In this document: piece after piece, positions 1 to 4,286 of the stretch
How positions within the stretch are numbered: the first letter of the stretch is position 1
Layout of the letters: each line of letters starts with the position of its first letter
Assembly (NCBI GenBank): GCA_017383325.1
Contig: JAFNYG010000001.1
Location: 1-5,958, forward strand
DNA: 5,958 nucleotides
Source: Alphaproteobacteria bacterium
GTDB lineage: Bacteria > Pseudomonadota > Alphaproteobacteria > Rs-D84
Reading direction: 5' to 3'
The notes under the pieces: generated by a model
Database searches by the model: none
Seen by the model: only the letters and a program-made list of their open reading frames with translations
Told to the model about the DNA's origin: nothing
Made by a program: the position numbers and the translations under genes

Positions 1-1
1 A

Positions 2-97
2 AACCTAGACGCAAAAACTCTACTAAACATATCCGTTTTTGCAGATTTGATAATTGTTCGTCTGCGTATTGGTCATGTGCGCCACTTGTCACATTAA
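2..97 (+). CDS. Possible C-terminal end of a gene entering from the left edge
   Basis: One plus-strand frame is open from the left edge for 31 codons to a TAA at 95-97. Its reading is protein-like: it begins NLDAKTLLNISVFADLI and continues with mixed hydrophobic and basic residues. A strong hairpin terminator follows at 173-193, as expected after a gene end. A second frame (from base 1 to a TAA at 118-120) is also open, but its product is rich in Cys, Ser, Thr and Arg and looks less natural. I recognise no family in either. With so little sequence, this may equally be non-coding. The upstream sequence would settle it at once. Confidence 0.27.
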   Translation, partial: NLDAKTLLNISVFADLIIVRLRIGHVRHLSH

Positions 98-172
98 CTT
101 TGTTTACGTGTGGCACATAAATGTGCCCGGGCGCTCTGACCGATCCGGTTGGGATTGCTGTTTCAAAATAAA

Positions 173-202
173 AAATCGGGTAAAACCCGATTTGTTTGTT
201 TT
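173..202 (+). terminator. Rho-independent terminator, probably bidirectional
   Basis: A perfect 9-bp stem, AAATCGGGT (173-181) and ACCCGATTT (185-193), closes a 3-base AAA loop. On the plus strand it is followed by GTTTGTTTT. On the minus strand the stem runs into TTTATTTTG. It could end a gene coming from the left edge and also stop minus-strand read-through, so the strand given is only the more likely one. Confidence 0.7.
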
Positions 203-292
203 GGCAGGGCCATCTGTGCAATTCACGAACTGACGAAATCAAAGATTTATTACTGTTCGGGAAAGAAGTTAAAGTGTTTTTGAATATGTGTA

Positions 293-321
293 TTGAAAAA
301 TCATAAACAATGTTTTACAGT
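293..321 (+). promoter_or_regulatory. Candidate promoter of the 347-730 gene
   Basis: TTGAAA (293-298, 5 of 6 consensus bases) lies 17 bases upstream of TACAGT (316-321, 4 of 6). Transcription would start near 328, leaving a leader of about 20 bases that contains the AAAAGGA ribosome-binding site (334-340). The AT-rich context makes chance matches likely. I looked for a Bacteroidetes-type promoter (TTTG with TAnnTTTG), because the gene may come from that phylum, and did not see a clear one. Confidence 0.35.
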
Positions 322-346
322 ATGAGTATAACCAAAAGGATACAAA

Positions 347-730
347 ATGAAAAAAATATGGGTGTTTATACTTGGAATAATTACAGGTATCATCTTAACA
401 ATATTGTTTGCTGTTATTGTGTCTAATTCCTCAAAAGGTGGCATGTCAGGATTAACTATGTTCGAACAACCTGGTGATTGTGTAGGTAAAGTGTCGGCTG
501 AGGTTTTCCAAGTTGTTGCACCGGATGCAGCTTTAGTTAATGAAGTAGACAAAAAATACGGTGTAGAAACGTATACTGGAAAAACAATGTTAATAACCAA
601 CAGAGAAGGCAAAACATATTATGATGACCAAATAATTAAAGCTCCAAAATGTTTTAGACAGATTGGTATATTTAAATATCAATCTCGTAATGGGATGGAT
701 AATACCGTACCTGTTGTTATTGCAGAATAA
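347..730 (+). CDS. Small N-terminally membrane-anchored protein, Bacteroidetes-like
   Basis: The 127-residue product has two lysines after Met1, then one hydrophobic segment (about residues 5-26) acting as a signal anchor or uncleaved signal. The roughly 100-residue remainder would be extracytoplasmic. It contains MFEQPGDC (38-45), VFQVV (53-57), a YYDDQIIK stretch (91-98) and two cysteines (45 and 102) that could form a disulfide. From memory, this set of motifs matches uncharacterised small proteins common in Bacteroides and Prevotella; I know no function for them. The start is fixed by AAAAGGA six bases upstream. The gene is monocistronic, with a terminator 33 bases after its stop. By hand count its GC is about 35%, clearly below the plus-strand genes further right, which fits acquisition from a gut neighbour. 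The family link is recall, not a search result. Confidence 0.85.
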   Translation: MKKIWVFILGIITGIILTILFAVIVSNSSKGGMSGLTMFEQPGDCVGKVSAEVFQVVAPDAALVNEVDKKYGVETYTGKTMLITNREGKTYYDDQIIKAPKCFRQIGIFKYQSRNGMDNTVPVVIAE

Positions 731-762
731 TGAAAATTACCCACAATAAATACGAACTAAGA

Positions 763-792
763 AAAAGGTTAGATTTCTAACCTTTTCTTTTT
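763..792 (+). terminator. Rho-independent terminator of the 347-730 gene
   Basis: A perfect 10-bp stem (AAAAGGTTAG at 763-772, CTAACCTTTT at 777-786) closes an ATTT loop and runs directly into CTTTTT. The position just after the stop codon of the anchored protein gene and the U-rich tail fix the orientation as plus. Confidence 0.85.
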
Positions 793-870
793 AAAAGTTC
801 GCAAATGTGCAAAACGGCACCTATTTTCGACACCTAATTTACGAACTCATGAAAGTATTAGAAAACCAAC

Positions 871-896
871 AAAAAACCGACCCAAAAGGTCGGTTT
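871..896 (-). terminator. Rho-independent terminator of tRNA-Glu
   Basis: The stem AAACCGACC (874-882) pairs with GGTCGGTTT (888-896) around a 5-base loop. Read on the minus strand it ends in a run of T (876-871). It begins 8 bases after the CCA end of the tRNA, so it terminates the tRNA transcript. Confidence 0.85.
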
Positions 897-903
897 GAAT
901 TTT

Positions 904-979
904 TGGCAGCCCCAACCGGATTCGAACCGGTGTTCTCGCCTTGAAAGGGCGGTGTCCTAGGCCTCTAGACGATGGGGCC
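904..979 (-). tRNA. tRNA-Glu (anticodon UUC), CCA encoded
   Basis: The minus strand folds into a standard cloverleaf: acceptor GGCCCCA/TGGGGCT, D arm GTCT..GGAC, anticodon stem CCGCC/GGCGA with loop CTTTCAA, T arm ACCGG-TTCGAAT-CCGGT, discriminator G and encoded CCA (904-906). The anticodon TTC lies at 943-945 and reads the glutamate codons GAA and GAG. The body closely follows known bacterial tRNA-Glu. Two small oddities are a G1.U72 wobble at the end of the acceptor stem and a C27.A43 mismatch at the top of the anticodon stem. Neither should prevent function. The gene has its own promoter (1012-1040) and terminator (871-896). Confidence 0.97.
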
Positions 980-1011
980 AAAACTGCCATGTTCTTATCG
1001 AACGCTGGCAA

Positions 1012-1040
1012 ATTATACATGCATTTGACCCCGTTGTCAA
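1012..1040 (-). promoter_or_regulatory. Perfect-consensus sigma70 promoter of tRNA-Glu
   Basis: On the minus strand TTGACA (1035-1040) and TATAAT (1012-1017) match the consensus at all 12 positions with the ideal 17-base spacer. Transcription would begin near 1005, about 25 bases before the mature tRNA. The promoter lies in the short gap after the META lipoprotein stop codon, so the tRNA does not depend on read-through. The -35 box is one arm of a short inverted repeat, TTGAC-aacggg-GTCAA (1025-1040). Confidence 0.9.
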
Positions 1041-1056
1041 GTGAATATAAATGATT

Positions 1057-1491
1057 TTATTCAGAAATGGTTTCTGCTTCGTCTGATGCAGGTGTTTCTG
1101 GATCTGATTCAATCTGGGTAAAGATAATTTCTTTGCCGTCCGTTGCAATCAGGGTTAATTTACCATCGGCCAGCTCGTATTTTTCGACGGTTGGCATAAA
1201 TTCAAAATATTCCTGTTCTGTTTCCATGGCTTCGGGTGCGCCCATCATCATGGTCGATGCAAAGCCTTCGAATTTAATGTTGTTGCCATCGGCGCTGTAT
1301 CCACCATTATATTTGTTTACTACGCTACCATAAACGCGCATTTCAACCGGATCAAATGACAGTGTAATATCAACGCCTGGCTGAGCCGAAATAAAGTTTG
1401 CGCCCTTTAACAGTTCAGGATTTTGAGTGTTGTCCCCACATGCCCCCAGTGCCAGTACGCACGCGCCAACTGCCAATAATTTAAATTTCAT
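1057..1491 (-). CDS. META-domain (HslJ-like) lipoprotein
   Basis: This 144-residue lipoprotein has a short basic start, a hydrophobic stretch and the lipobox LGAC (15-18), so Cys18 would be lipidated and the mature protein anchored in the envelope. Residues 30-126 match the META/HslJ fold (DUF306): beta-rich ITLSFDPVEMRVYGSVVNKY, then GGYSADGNNIKFEGFAST, EYFEFMPTVEKYEL and the closing KLTLIATDGKEIIFTQ. Family members are small envelope proteins linked to heat-shock and novobiocin phenotypes in E. coli; no enzymatic activity is known. Two cysteine positions often seen in the family (the gCN and MaC motifs) are replaced here (SVVN, MMMGAP). The C-terminus (127-144) is an acidic, Ser/Thr/Pro-containing tail, probably flexible. 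AAAGGAG at 1498-1504, seven bases before the ATG, decides the start. Confidence 0.85.
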   Translation of the reverse strand: MKFKLLAVGACVLALGACGDNTQNPELLKGANFISAQPGVDITLSFDPVEMRVYGSVVNKYNGGYSADGNNIKFEGFASTMMMGAPEAMETEQEYFEFMPTVEKYELADGKLTLIATDGKEIIFTQIESDPETPASDEAETISE

Positions 1492-1519
1492 ATTTGTCTC
1501 CTTTGGTTTGCATGATTAC

Positions 1520-1550
1520 ATTATACAGTATTGTTTGCCGGAATAAACAA
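1520..1550 (-). promoter_or_regulatory. Candidate promoter of the META lipoprotein gene
   Basis: A perfect TATAAT (1520-1525) lies about 29 bases upstream of the ATG. The best -35 match is TTGTTT (1545-1550) at a long 19-base spacing, so the -35 part is weak. The predicted leader is about 20 bases and carries the strong ribosome-binding site. Confidence 0.5.
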
Positions 1551-1569
1551 GAAAATGCTCCGTTGTGAT

Positions 1570-1598
1570 ATAAACAAAGAACCCGCCATACGGCGGGT
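1570..1598 (-). terminator. Rho-independent terminator of the EF-hand protein gene
   Basis: The 7-bp GC-rich stem ACCCGCC (1581-1587) and GGCGGGT (1592-1598) closes a 4-base loop and is followed on the minus strand by TCTTTGTTTAT. It starts four bases after the TAA at 1603-1605, so the stem nearly touches the coding end. Confidence 0.85.
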
Positions 1599-1602
1599 GT
1601 AT

Positions 1603-2103
1603 TTATTCTGCAAATTGTGGGGCAGGGGCCGGCATTTCAGGGGCCGCTTCCTGCTGGTGTGGGCGCTTCATATTCTTGCGCATTGCCTTGAATTCTTCGC
1701 GTGTGACACATCCGTCTGCATTTGTATCCATTGCCGGCATCATTTCAGCCATTTTTGGGCATTTTACAACCAGGCATCCATTTTCGAATTCTGGTCTTGG
1801 GCCCATTTTGCCACGTTTGTCACAGCAACACATTTTTGCCGCCGCAAAACCCAATGCAAAAATAATCAGAAACAGTATTAATTTTTTCAAGAAACGGCCA
1901 AATGTACATTTCTTTTTCGTACAGCAACCATGTTCAACACAATTTCCTGCGCATGCACAACCCTTGTCACAGCCACATGGATGTTTTTCAACCACAGGGG
2001 CGACAGTTTTTTTTACAGGTGCTTTCTTTGCTGTTGCCTTTGAAACGGTTTTCTTTGTCGCGGTTTTTTTAGTCGCAGTTTTTTTTGTTGTGTTGTTTGC
2101 CAT
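1603..2103 (-). CDS. Membrane protein with H1-like lysine tail, Cys cluster and EF-hand
   Basis: I recognise no family for the whole 166-residue protein, but its parts are clear. Residues 5-33 are a low-complexity Lys/Thr/Ala tail (units such as TKKTATKK and AKKAPVKK) resembling bacterial histone-H1-like proteins. Residues 43-66 hold eight cysteines (43, 45, 49, 51, 55, 60, 61, 66), a possible metal or redox cluster. One transmembrane helix spans about 71-89, followed by CCC at 92-94. Residues 126-137 form a canonical EF-hand loop, DTNADGCVTREE, with acidic or polar ligands at loop positions 1, 3, 5 and 12 and Gly at 6. The end is rich in Pro, Ala and Glu. With basic residues before the helix, the tail and Cys cluster are probably cytoplasmic and the EF-hand periplasmic. 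The start is chosen by AAAGGA seven bases upstream. An in-frame extension to 2292 is rejected because it would cross the promoter and the neighbouring gene's terminator. The role is unknown; calcium sensing is a guess. Confidence 0.8.
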   Translation of the reverse strand: MANNTTKKTATKKTATKKTVSKATAKKAPVKKTVAPVVEKHPCGCDKGCACAGNCVEHGCCTKKKCTFGRFLKKLILFLIIFALGFAAAKMCCCDKRGKMGPRPEFENGCLVVKCPKMAEMMPAMDTNADGCVTREEFKAMRKNMKRPHQQEAAPEMPAPAPQFAE

Positions 2104-2106
2104 TTG

Positions 2107-2116
2107 TCCTTCCTTT
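2107..2116 (-). promoter_or_regulatory. Ribosome-binding site fixing the EF-hand gene start
   Basis: AAAGGAAGGA on the minus strand places AAAGGA seven bases upstream of the ATG at 2103. This supports the 166-residue product and argues against the longer in-frame reading that begins at 2292. Confidence 0.75.
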
Positions 2117-2134
2117 GTTTTTTTTGACAGTTTG

Positions 2135-2163
2135 ATTGTATTCGAATAAAAAAAATATGTAAA
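2135..2163 (-). promoter_or_regulatory. Promoter of the EF-hand protein gene
   Basis: TTTACA (2158-2163) and TACAAT (2135-2140) each match the sigma70 consensus at 5 of 6 bases, with an ideal 17-base spacer. Transcription would start near 2128 and give a leader of about 25 bases. The promoter follows the terminator of the upstream two-TM gene, so the two genes look separately transcribed. Confidence 0.65.
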
Positions 2164-2170
2164 GAAAAAT

Positions 2171-2200
2171 TTTAAAAACAAAGTCCCGTAAAACGGGACT
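2171..2200 (-). terminator. Rho-independent terminator of the two-TM gene
   Basis: A perfect 8-bp stem (AGTCCCGT at 2182-2189, ACGGGACT at 2193-2200) has a 3-base loop. It is followed on the minus strand by TTGTTTTTAAAATTTTT. It lies four bases beyond the TAA that ends at 2205. Confidence 0.85.
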
Positions 2201-2204
2201 GTGC

Positions 2205-2435
2205 TTATTTCTTTTTTGTGGTTGTCTTTTTTGCCTGGGGCGCTTTCTTTGCAGGTGCAGCTTTGTATTCTTTGTACAATGCCACAATGCATGTGTATGC
2301 CAACAGTGCAGAAACAGCTGTGATCAGGCCTGGAATTAATCCGTCAGAAAATATTGCAAACAATAAAATGGCCGTGACCAATACGACAGTGTATCCCAGA
2401 TTTTTAGACAAAACGTTCATCAGTTTTTCAAACAT
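2205..2435 (-). CDS. Small two-TM membrane protein with lysine-rich C-terminal tail
   Basis: No family is recognised for this 76-residue protein. It has an amphipathic N-terminus (MFEKLMNVLSKNLG), two hydrophobic helices (about 14-30 and 33-53) joined by a tight DGLIPG turn, and a C-terminal tail (about 55-76) built of Lys, Ala, Pro and Thr that ends TTTKKK. A hairpin topology with both ends in the cytoplasm is likely from the basic tail. The tail composition closely resembles the N-terminal tail of the EF-hand protein encoded next to it. AAGGGAG a few bases upstream (in ..GGGAGATATCA before the ATG) supports the start. The gene has its own terminator and a candidate promoter. Possible roles such as a membrane scaffold or a small accessory subunit cannot be separated from sequence alone. 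Confidence 0.8.
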   Translation of the reverse strand: MFEKLMNVLSKNLGYTVVLVTAILLFAIFSDGLIPGLITAVSALLAYTCIVALYKEYKAAPAKKAPQAKKTTTKKK

Positions 2436-2469
2436 TGATATCTCCCTTGTGATTTGTTTGGATACTATT

Positions 2470-2498
2470 ACTATACAAATGTAAAAATAATATTTCCA
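2470..2498 (-). promoter_or_regulatory. Candidate promoter of the two-TM gene
   Basis: TGGAAA (2493-2498, 4 of 6) and TATAGT (2470-2475, 5 of 6) are 17 bases apart. They sit just after the terminator of the upstream solenoid gene and about 35 bases before the start codon. The region is AT-rich, so the call is moderate. Confidence 0.45.
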
Positions 2499-2500
2499 TT

Positions 2501-2529
2501 AAAAAATACCACCGATTCAGCGGTGGTAT
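2501..2529 (-). terminator. Rho-independent terminator of the solenoid-protein gene
   Basis: A perfect 9-bp stem, ATACCACCG (2506-2514) and CGGTGGTAT (2521-2529), closes a 6-base loop. It is followed on the minus strand by TTTTT (2505-2501). It lies 18 bases past the stop codon at 2548. Confidence 0.9.
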
Positions 2530-2547
2530 CATTCGGGAGAACCTTTT

Positions 2548-3312
2548 TTACAAAATCACATGCCCACCCAGACGTGCTGTCTTTGGTATTGGGCCGAATG
2601 ATGAACGTGGACTGACGTAAATATTGCCAGTGATAACAAAATCGCCACAGAACTGTAACATATTTACATCACGCAGAAACAGGTTGCCATGAATGTGAGT
2701 GTCGCACGGCAATGTGTACTTGCGCATGTTTTGTATGTACAGGTTTCCGTTAATTATTGCATTGTTTTGTAACATTGCGCCCGCCGCACGATTGTCAATG
2801 ATAACATCGCCCCAAAATTGATTGTTGTTTGTTGCGGTTTGATTTTTTGCGATTTGAACGTGGGCTGGTTTAACCGGTACGACATTAACAGTTGGTGCAG
2901 CGTTTTTGTTCACAATACGATTTGACTTTATCGGCAACACGGGGCGCTGTCTAACTGTGCGCGGCGCAGATGCGTCTGTGACGGTCACTTGTTGTTCTGG
3001 CGCCTGTGGTTTTGCAACGATTACCACCTGTTTTCTACATCCGACAATGTCAAGAATCAGCATTGAGAATAACACAATAATCGCCACCAGTAACGCCAAA
3101 TTGACCATAGCGATGATATTTATTCCGCACAACCATTTCCAGAAACGGCGACATAATTTTGAAATCATTCGAAATGGCCAGCAGATCAAATTCCATACAC
3201 GCTTGCAAAATGAGGTGCGCTTTGATTTTTTTTGCAAAGTCTTTTTGTTCGCATTTTTCTTGTTTTTTTTGATGCGTTTTGCTGCGAATTTCATTTTTAG
3301 TTTATCAAACAT
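2548..3312 (-). CDS. Membrane-anchored protein with predicted beta-solenoid domain
   Basis: The 254-residue product begins with a strongly basic segment (residues 4-40, mostly Lys/Arg), then an Arg/Trp/Cys-rich stretch (38-62) and one long hydrophobic helix (about 64-91). With the positive-inside rule, the C-terminal part lies in the periplasm. Residues 95-165 are a Pro/Val/Gln/Asn-rich linker. Residues 166-254 show a periodic motif, x-G-[NDH]-[LIV]-x-[IVL], at G168, G189, G209, G229 and G250, a spacing of 20-21 residues. This is typical of a small right-handed beta-solenoid, similar in style to polymer-forming bactofilin domains, though I cannot place it in that family. Cysteines 203 and 222 lie on neighbouring turns. 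The ribosome-binding site AAGGGA lies about seven bases before the ATG. A structural or scaffold role in the envelope is inference. Confidence 0.8.
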   Translation of the reverse strand: MFDKLKMKFAAKRIKKNKKNANKKTLQKKSKRTSFCKRVWNLICWPFRMISKLCRRFWKWLCGINIIAMVNLALLVAIIVLFSMLILDIVGCRKQVVIVAKPQAPEQQVTVTDASAPRTVRQRPVLPIKSNRIVNKNAAPTVNVVPVKPAHVQIAKNQTATNNNQFWGDVIIDNRAAGAMLQNNAIINGNLYIQNMRKYTLPCDTHIHGNLFLRDVNMLQFCGDFVITGNIYVSPRSSFGPIPKTARLGGHVIL

Positions 3313-3340
3313 ATATTGTTCCCTTGGCTAAAAGTTTGAT

Positions 3341-3381
3341 TTTATGTGTCTAAAAATAGTATTTGTCAACAGGTTTGTCAA
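3341..3381 (-). promoter_or_regulatory. Candidate tandem promoters of the solenoid-protein gene
   Basis: Two perfect TTGACA hexamers read on the minus strand (3364-3369 and 3376-3381) are 12 bases apart. The first pairs with CATAAA (3341-3346, 17-base spacer) or TAAAAT (3339-3344, 19). The second pairs with TATTTT (3353-3358, 17). All the -10 matches are imperfect, so which one is used is unclear. Confidence 0.5.
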
Positions 3382-3413
3382 GCATTATTTTTGTCGAAAT
3401 GTGTGTTTGTCAA
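3362..3413. repeat. Iterated TTTGTCAA motif in the divergent region
   Basis: TTTGTCAA occurs at 3362-3369, 3374-3381 and 3406-3413, with a variant TTTGTCGAA at 3390-3398. Starts are 12, 16 and 16 bases apart. The cluster lies between the divergent solenoid-protein and hydrolase genes and overlaps the TTGACA boxes on the minus strand. It may be a set of regulator sites, or simply repeated -35-like elements. Confidence 0.6.
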
Positions 3414-3517
3414 AAAATGTACAAAAGCCTAAAGGCGTCATTTCATTATCGCATATCGTGTCTTTTATTTTTATATGATTTATGATATATTGCAAATTGT
3501 ATCACAGTGTTTTATTT

Positions 3518-4243
3518 ATGAAATTTTATCTGGTGTCATTTGTTTTTTTGTTGTCCGGGTGTGTTTCCGCATGGAATGCACCAACTGATTTTGCATATGT
3601 ACCCATAGATGCGGGGAAATACACACTTTTGACATATCAGCGTTTGTCAGACAGTGTATCGCCCATACATATTTATATCGAAGGTGACGGGAATTCATTT
3701 AATTCGCATGGCGTCCCGACATCAGATCCAACACCACACGGAATACTGGTTCGTGATATGGCGGCGCATGATTTGTCGCCAAATGTCGTTTATATGGCGC
3801 GTCCGTGTCAGTATATAATGTCACGTTCGTGTCGTATCACAGATTGGACGGACGGTCGTTTTTCGCCCGATGTAATCGACGCCATGGCCAGTGCCATGCG
3901 TGCTGTTGCCCAAACGCGTCCGATTGTGCTGATTGGTTATTCTGGGGGGGCGTTGGTATCTGGCATTATAATAAATCAAAATCCAGATATGAATATTGTG
4001 CGCTGGATAACAGTTGCTGGGGTATTAAATCACGCAGACTGGACAGAATATTTTGGCGATGCGCCCCTTGATAAATCGCTAAACATATCCGGGTTGCCAG
4101 ATGTTCCCCAGATTCACTATATTGCAAAAAATGATGCGGTCGTGCCAAATGAATTGTCTTATAAATGGACTGGGGGACAGAATCTGACGGTTGTTTCAAA
4201 TGCGACACATGGAAAATTCCCAAAAAAAGAAATAAAGTTCTAA
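3518..4243 (+). CDS. Lipoprotein of the alpha/beta-hydrolase fold
   Basis: The product is 241 residues if translation starts at 3518. That start gives a compact lipoprotein signal, MKFYLVSFVFLLSGC, with lipobox LSGC (12-15) and lipidated Cys15. An ATG at 3482 adds 12 residues but fits the signal less well. Neither has a visible Shine-Dalgarno site. The mature part looks like a serine hydrolase: IYIEGDG (52-58) as the likely oxyanion region, the nucleophile elbow GYSGG (140-144, Ser142), KNDAVVP with Asp206, and THGKF with His231. The block ARPCQY..DWTDGRFS (94-116) recalls uncharacterised envelope esterase-like proteins, with two cysteines (97 and 105) that could pair. The protein probably acts at the cell envelope on an ester or lipid; the substrate is unknown. 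No terminator separates it from the next gene, which has its own promoter. Confidence 0.85.
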   Translation: MKFYLVSFVFLLSGCVSAWNAPTDFAYVPIDAGKYTLLTYQRLSDSVSPIHIYIEGDGNSFNSHGVPTSDPTPHGILVRDMAAHDLSPNVVYMARPCQYIMSRSCRITDWTDGRFSPDVIDAMASAMRAVAQTRPIVLIGYSGGALVSGIIINQNPDMNIVRWITVAGVLNHADWTEYFGDAPLDKSLNISGLPDVPQIHYIAKNDAVVPNELSYKWTGGQNLTVVSNATHGKFPKKEIKF

Positions 4244-4250
4244 ATATATA

Positions 4251-4279
4251 TTGACAAAACGATATGTTTGTACTATATT
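4251..4279 (+). promoter_or_regulatory. Promoter predicted to make a leaderless GNAT mRNA
   Basis: TTGACA (4251-4256, perfect) and TATATT (4274-4279, 5 of 6) have a 17-base spacer. Seven bases separate the -10 box from the ATG at 4287, so transcription should start at or next to the A of the start codon. No ribosome-binding site precedes that ATG, which agrees with a leaderless message. It starts seven bases after the hydrolase stop codon. Confidence 0.75.
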
Positions 4280-4286
4280 ATATTAC

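Larger units (their letters stand above)
98..346. other. Intergenic region with terminator and leader of the next gene
   Basis: No convincing gene is present. The stretch holds an imperfect inverted repeat (ATGTGC..CAC at 75-85 against GTGGCACAT at 110-118), the bidirectional hairpin at 173-193, an 18-base motif at 221-238 that recurs at 837-854, and a candidate promoter at 293-321. The only small plus-strand ORF seen here (286-306, six codons) has no sign of function. The minus strand has a long stop-free frame across 3-314, but it lacks a good start and runs through the terminator hairpin. Confidence 0.5.

Noticed and set aside
201..240. Possible tRNA on the minus strand ending in GGCCCTGCCA
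   Set aside because: No T arm pairs at the right distance and no matching 5' acceptor strand (TGGCCCT on plus) occurs upstream, so it is not a functional tRNA. Only the idea of a remnant is kept, as a low-interest finding.
3..314. Long stop-free minus-strand frame near the left edge
   Set aside because: It has only weak alternative starts, no ribosome-binding site, and contains the strong terminator hairpin. It is probably chance.
301..612. Minus-strand open frame of 103 codons
   Set aside because: It lies opposite the well-supported 347-730 gene, has no ribosome-binding site or recognisable features, and is a shadow.
1676..2149. Plus-strand open frame of 157 codons opposite the EF-hand gene
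   Set aside because: Its Phe/Val-rich product is the antisense of lysine and threonine codons. It crosses the minus-strand promoter and has no independent support.
2104..2292. N-terminal extension of the EF-hand gene to an upstream ATG at 2292 (63 extra residues)
   Set aside because: The extension runs through the 3' end and terminator of the two-TM gene and through a good promoter (2135-2163). A strong ribosome-binding site precedes the ATG at 2103.
3427..3436. Hairpin GCCTAAAGGC with a minus-strand T-rich tail as a terminator
   Set aside because: The stem has only three or four base pairs, and no minus-strand gene ends here.
3482..3517. Upstream ATG of the hydrolase gene at 3482
   Set aside because: The 12 extra residues would push the lipoprotein signal inwards. 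The ATG at 3518 gives a standard-length signal peptide, although neither start has a ribosome-binding site.
4251..4286. TTG start of the GNAT gene at 4251
   Set aside because: This TTG is the first codon-sized part of the -35 box and would not be transcribed from the predicted promoter. The ATG at 4287 fits the transcript start.
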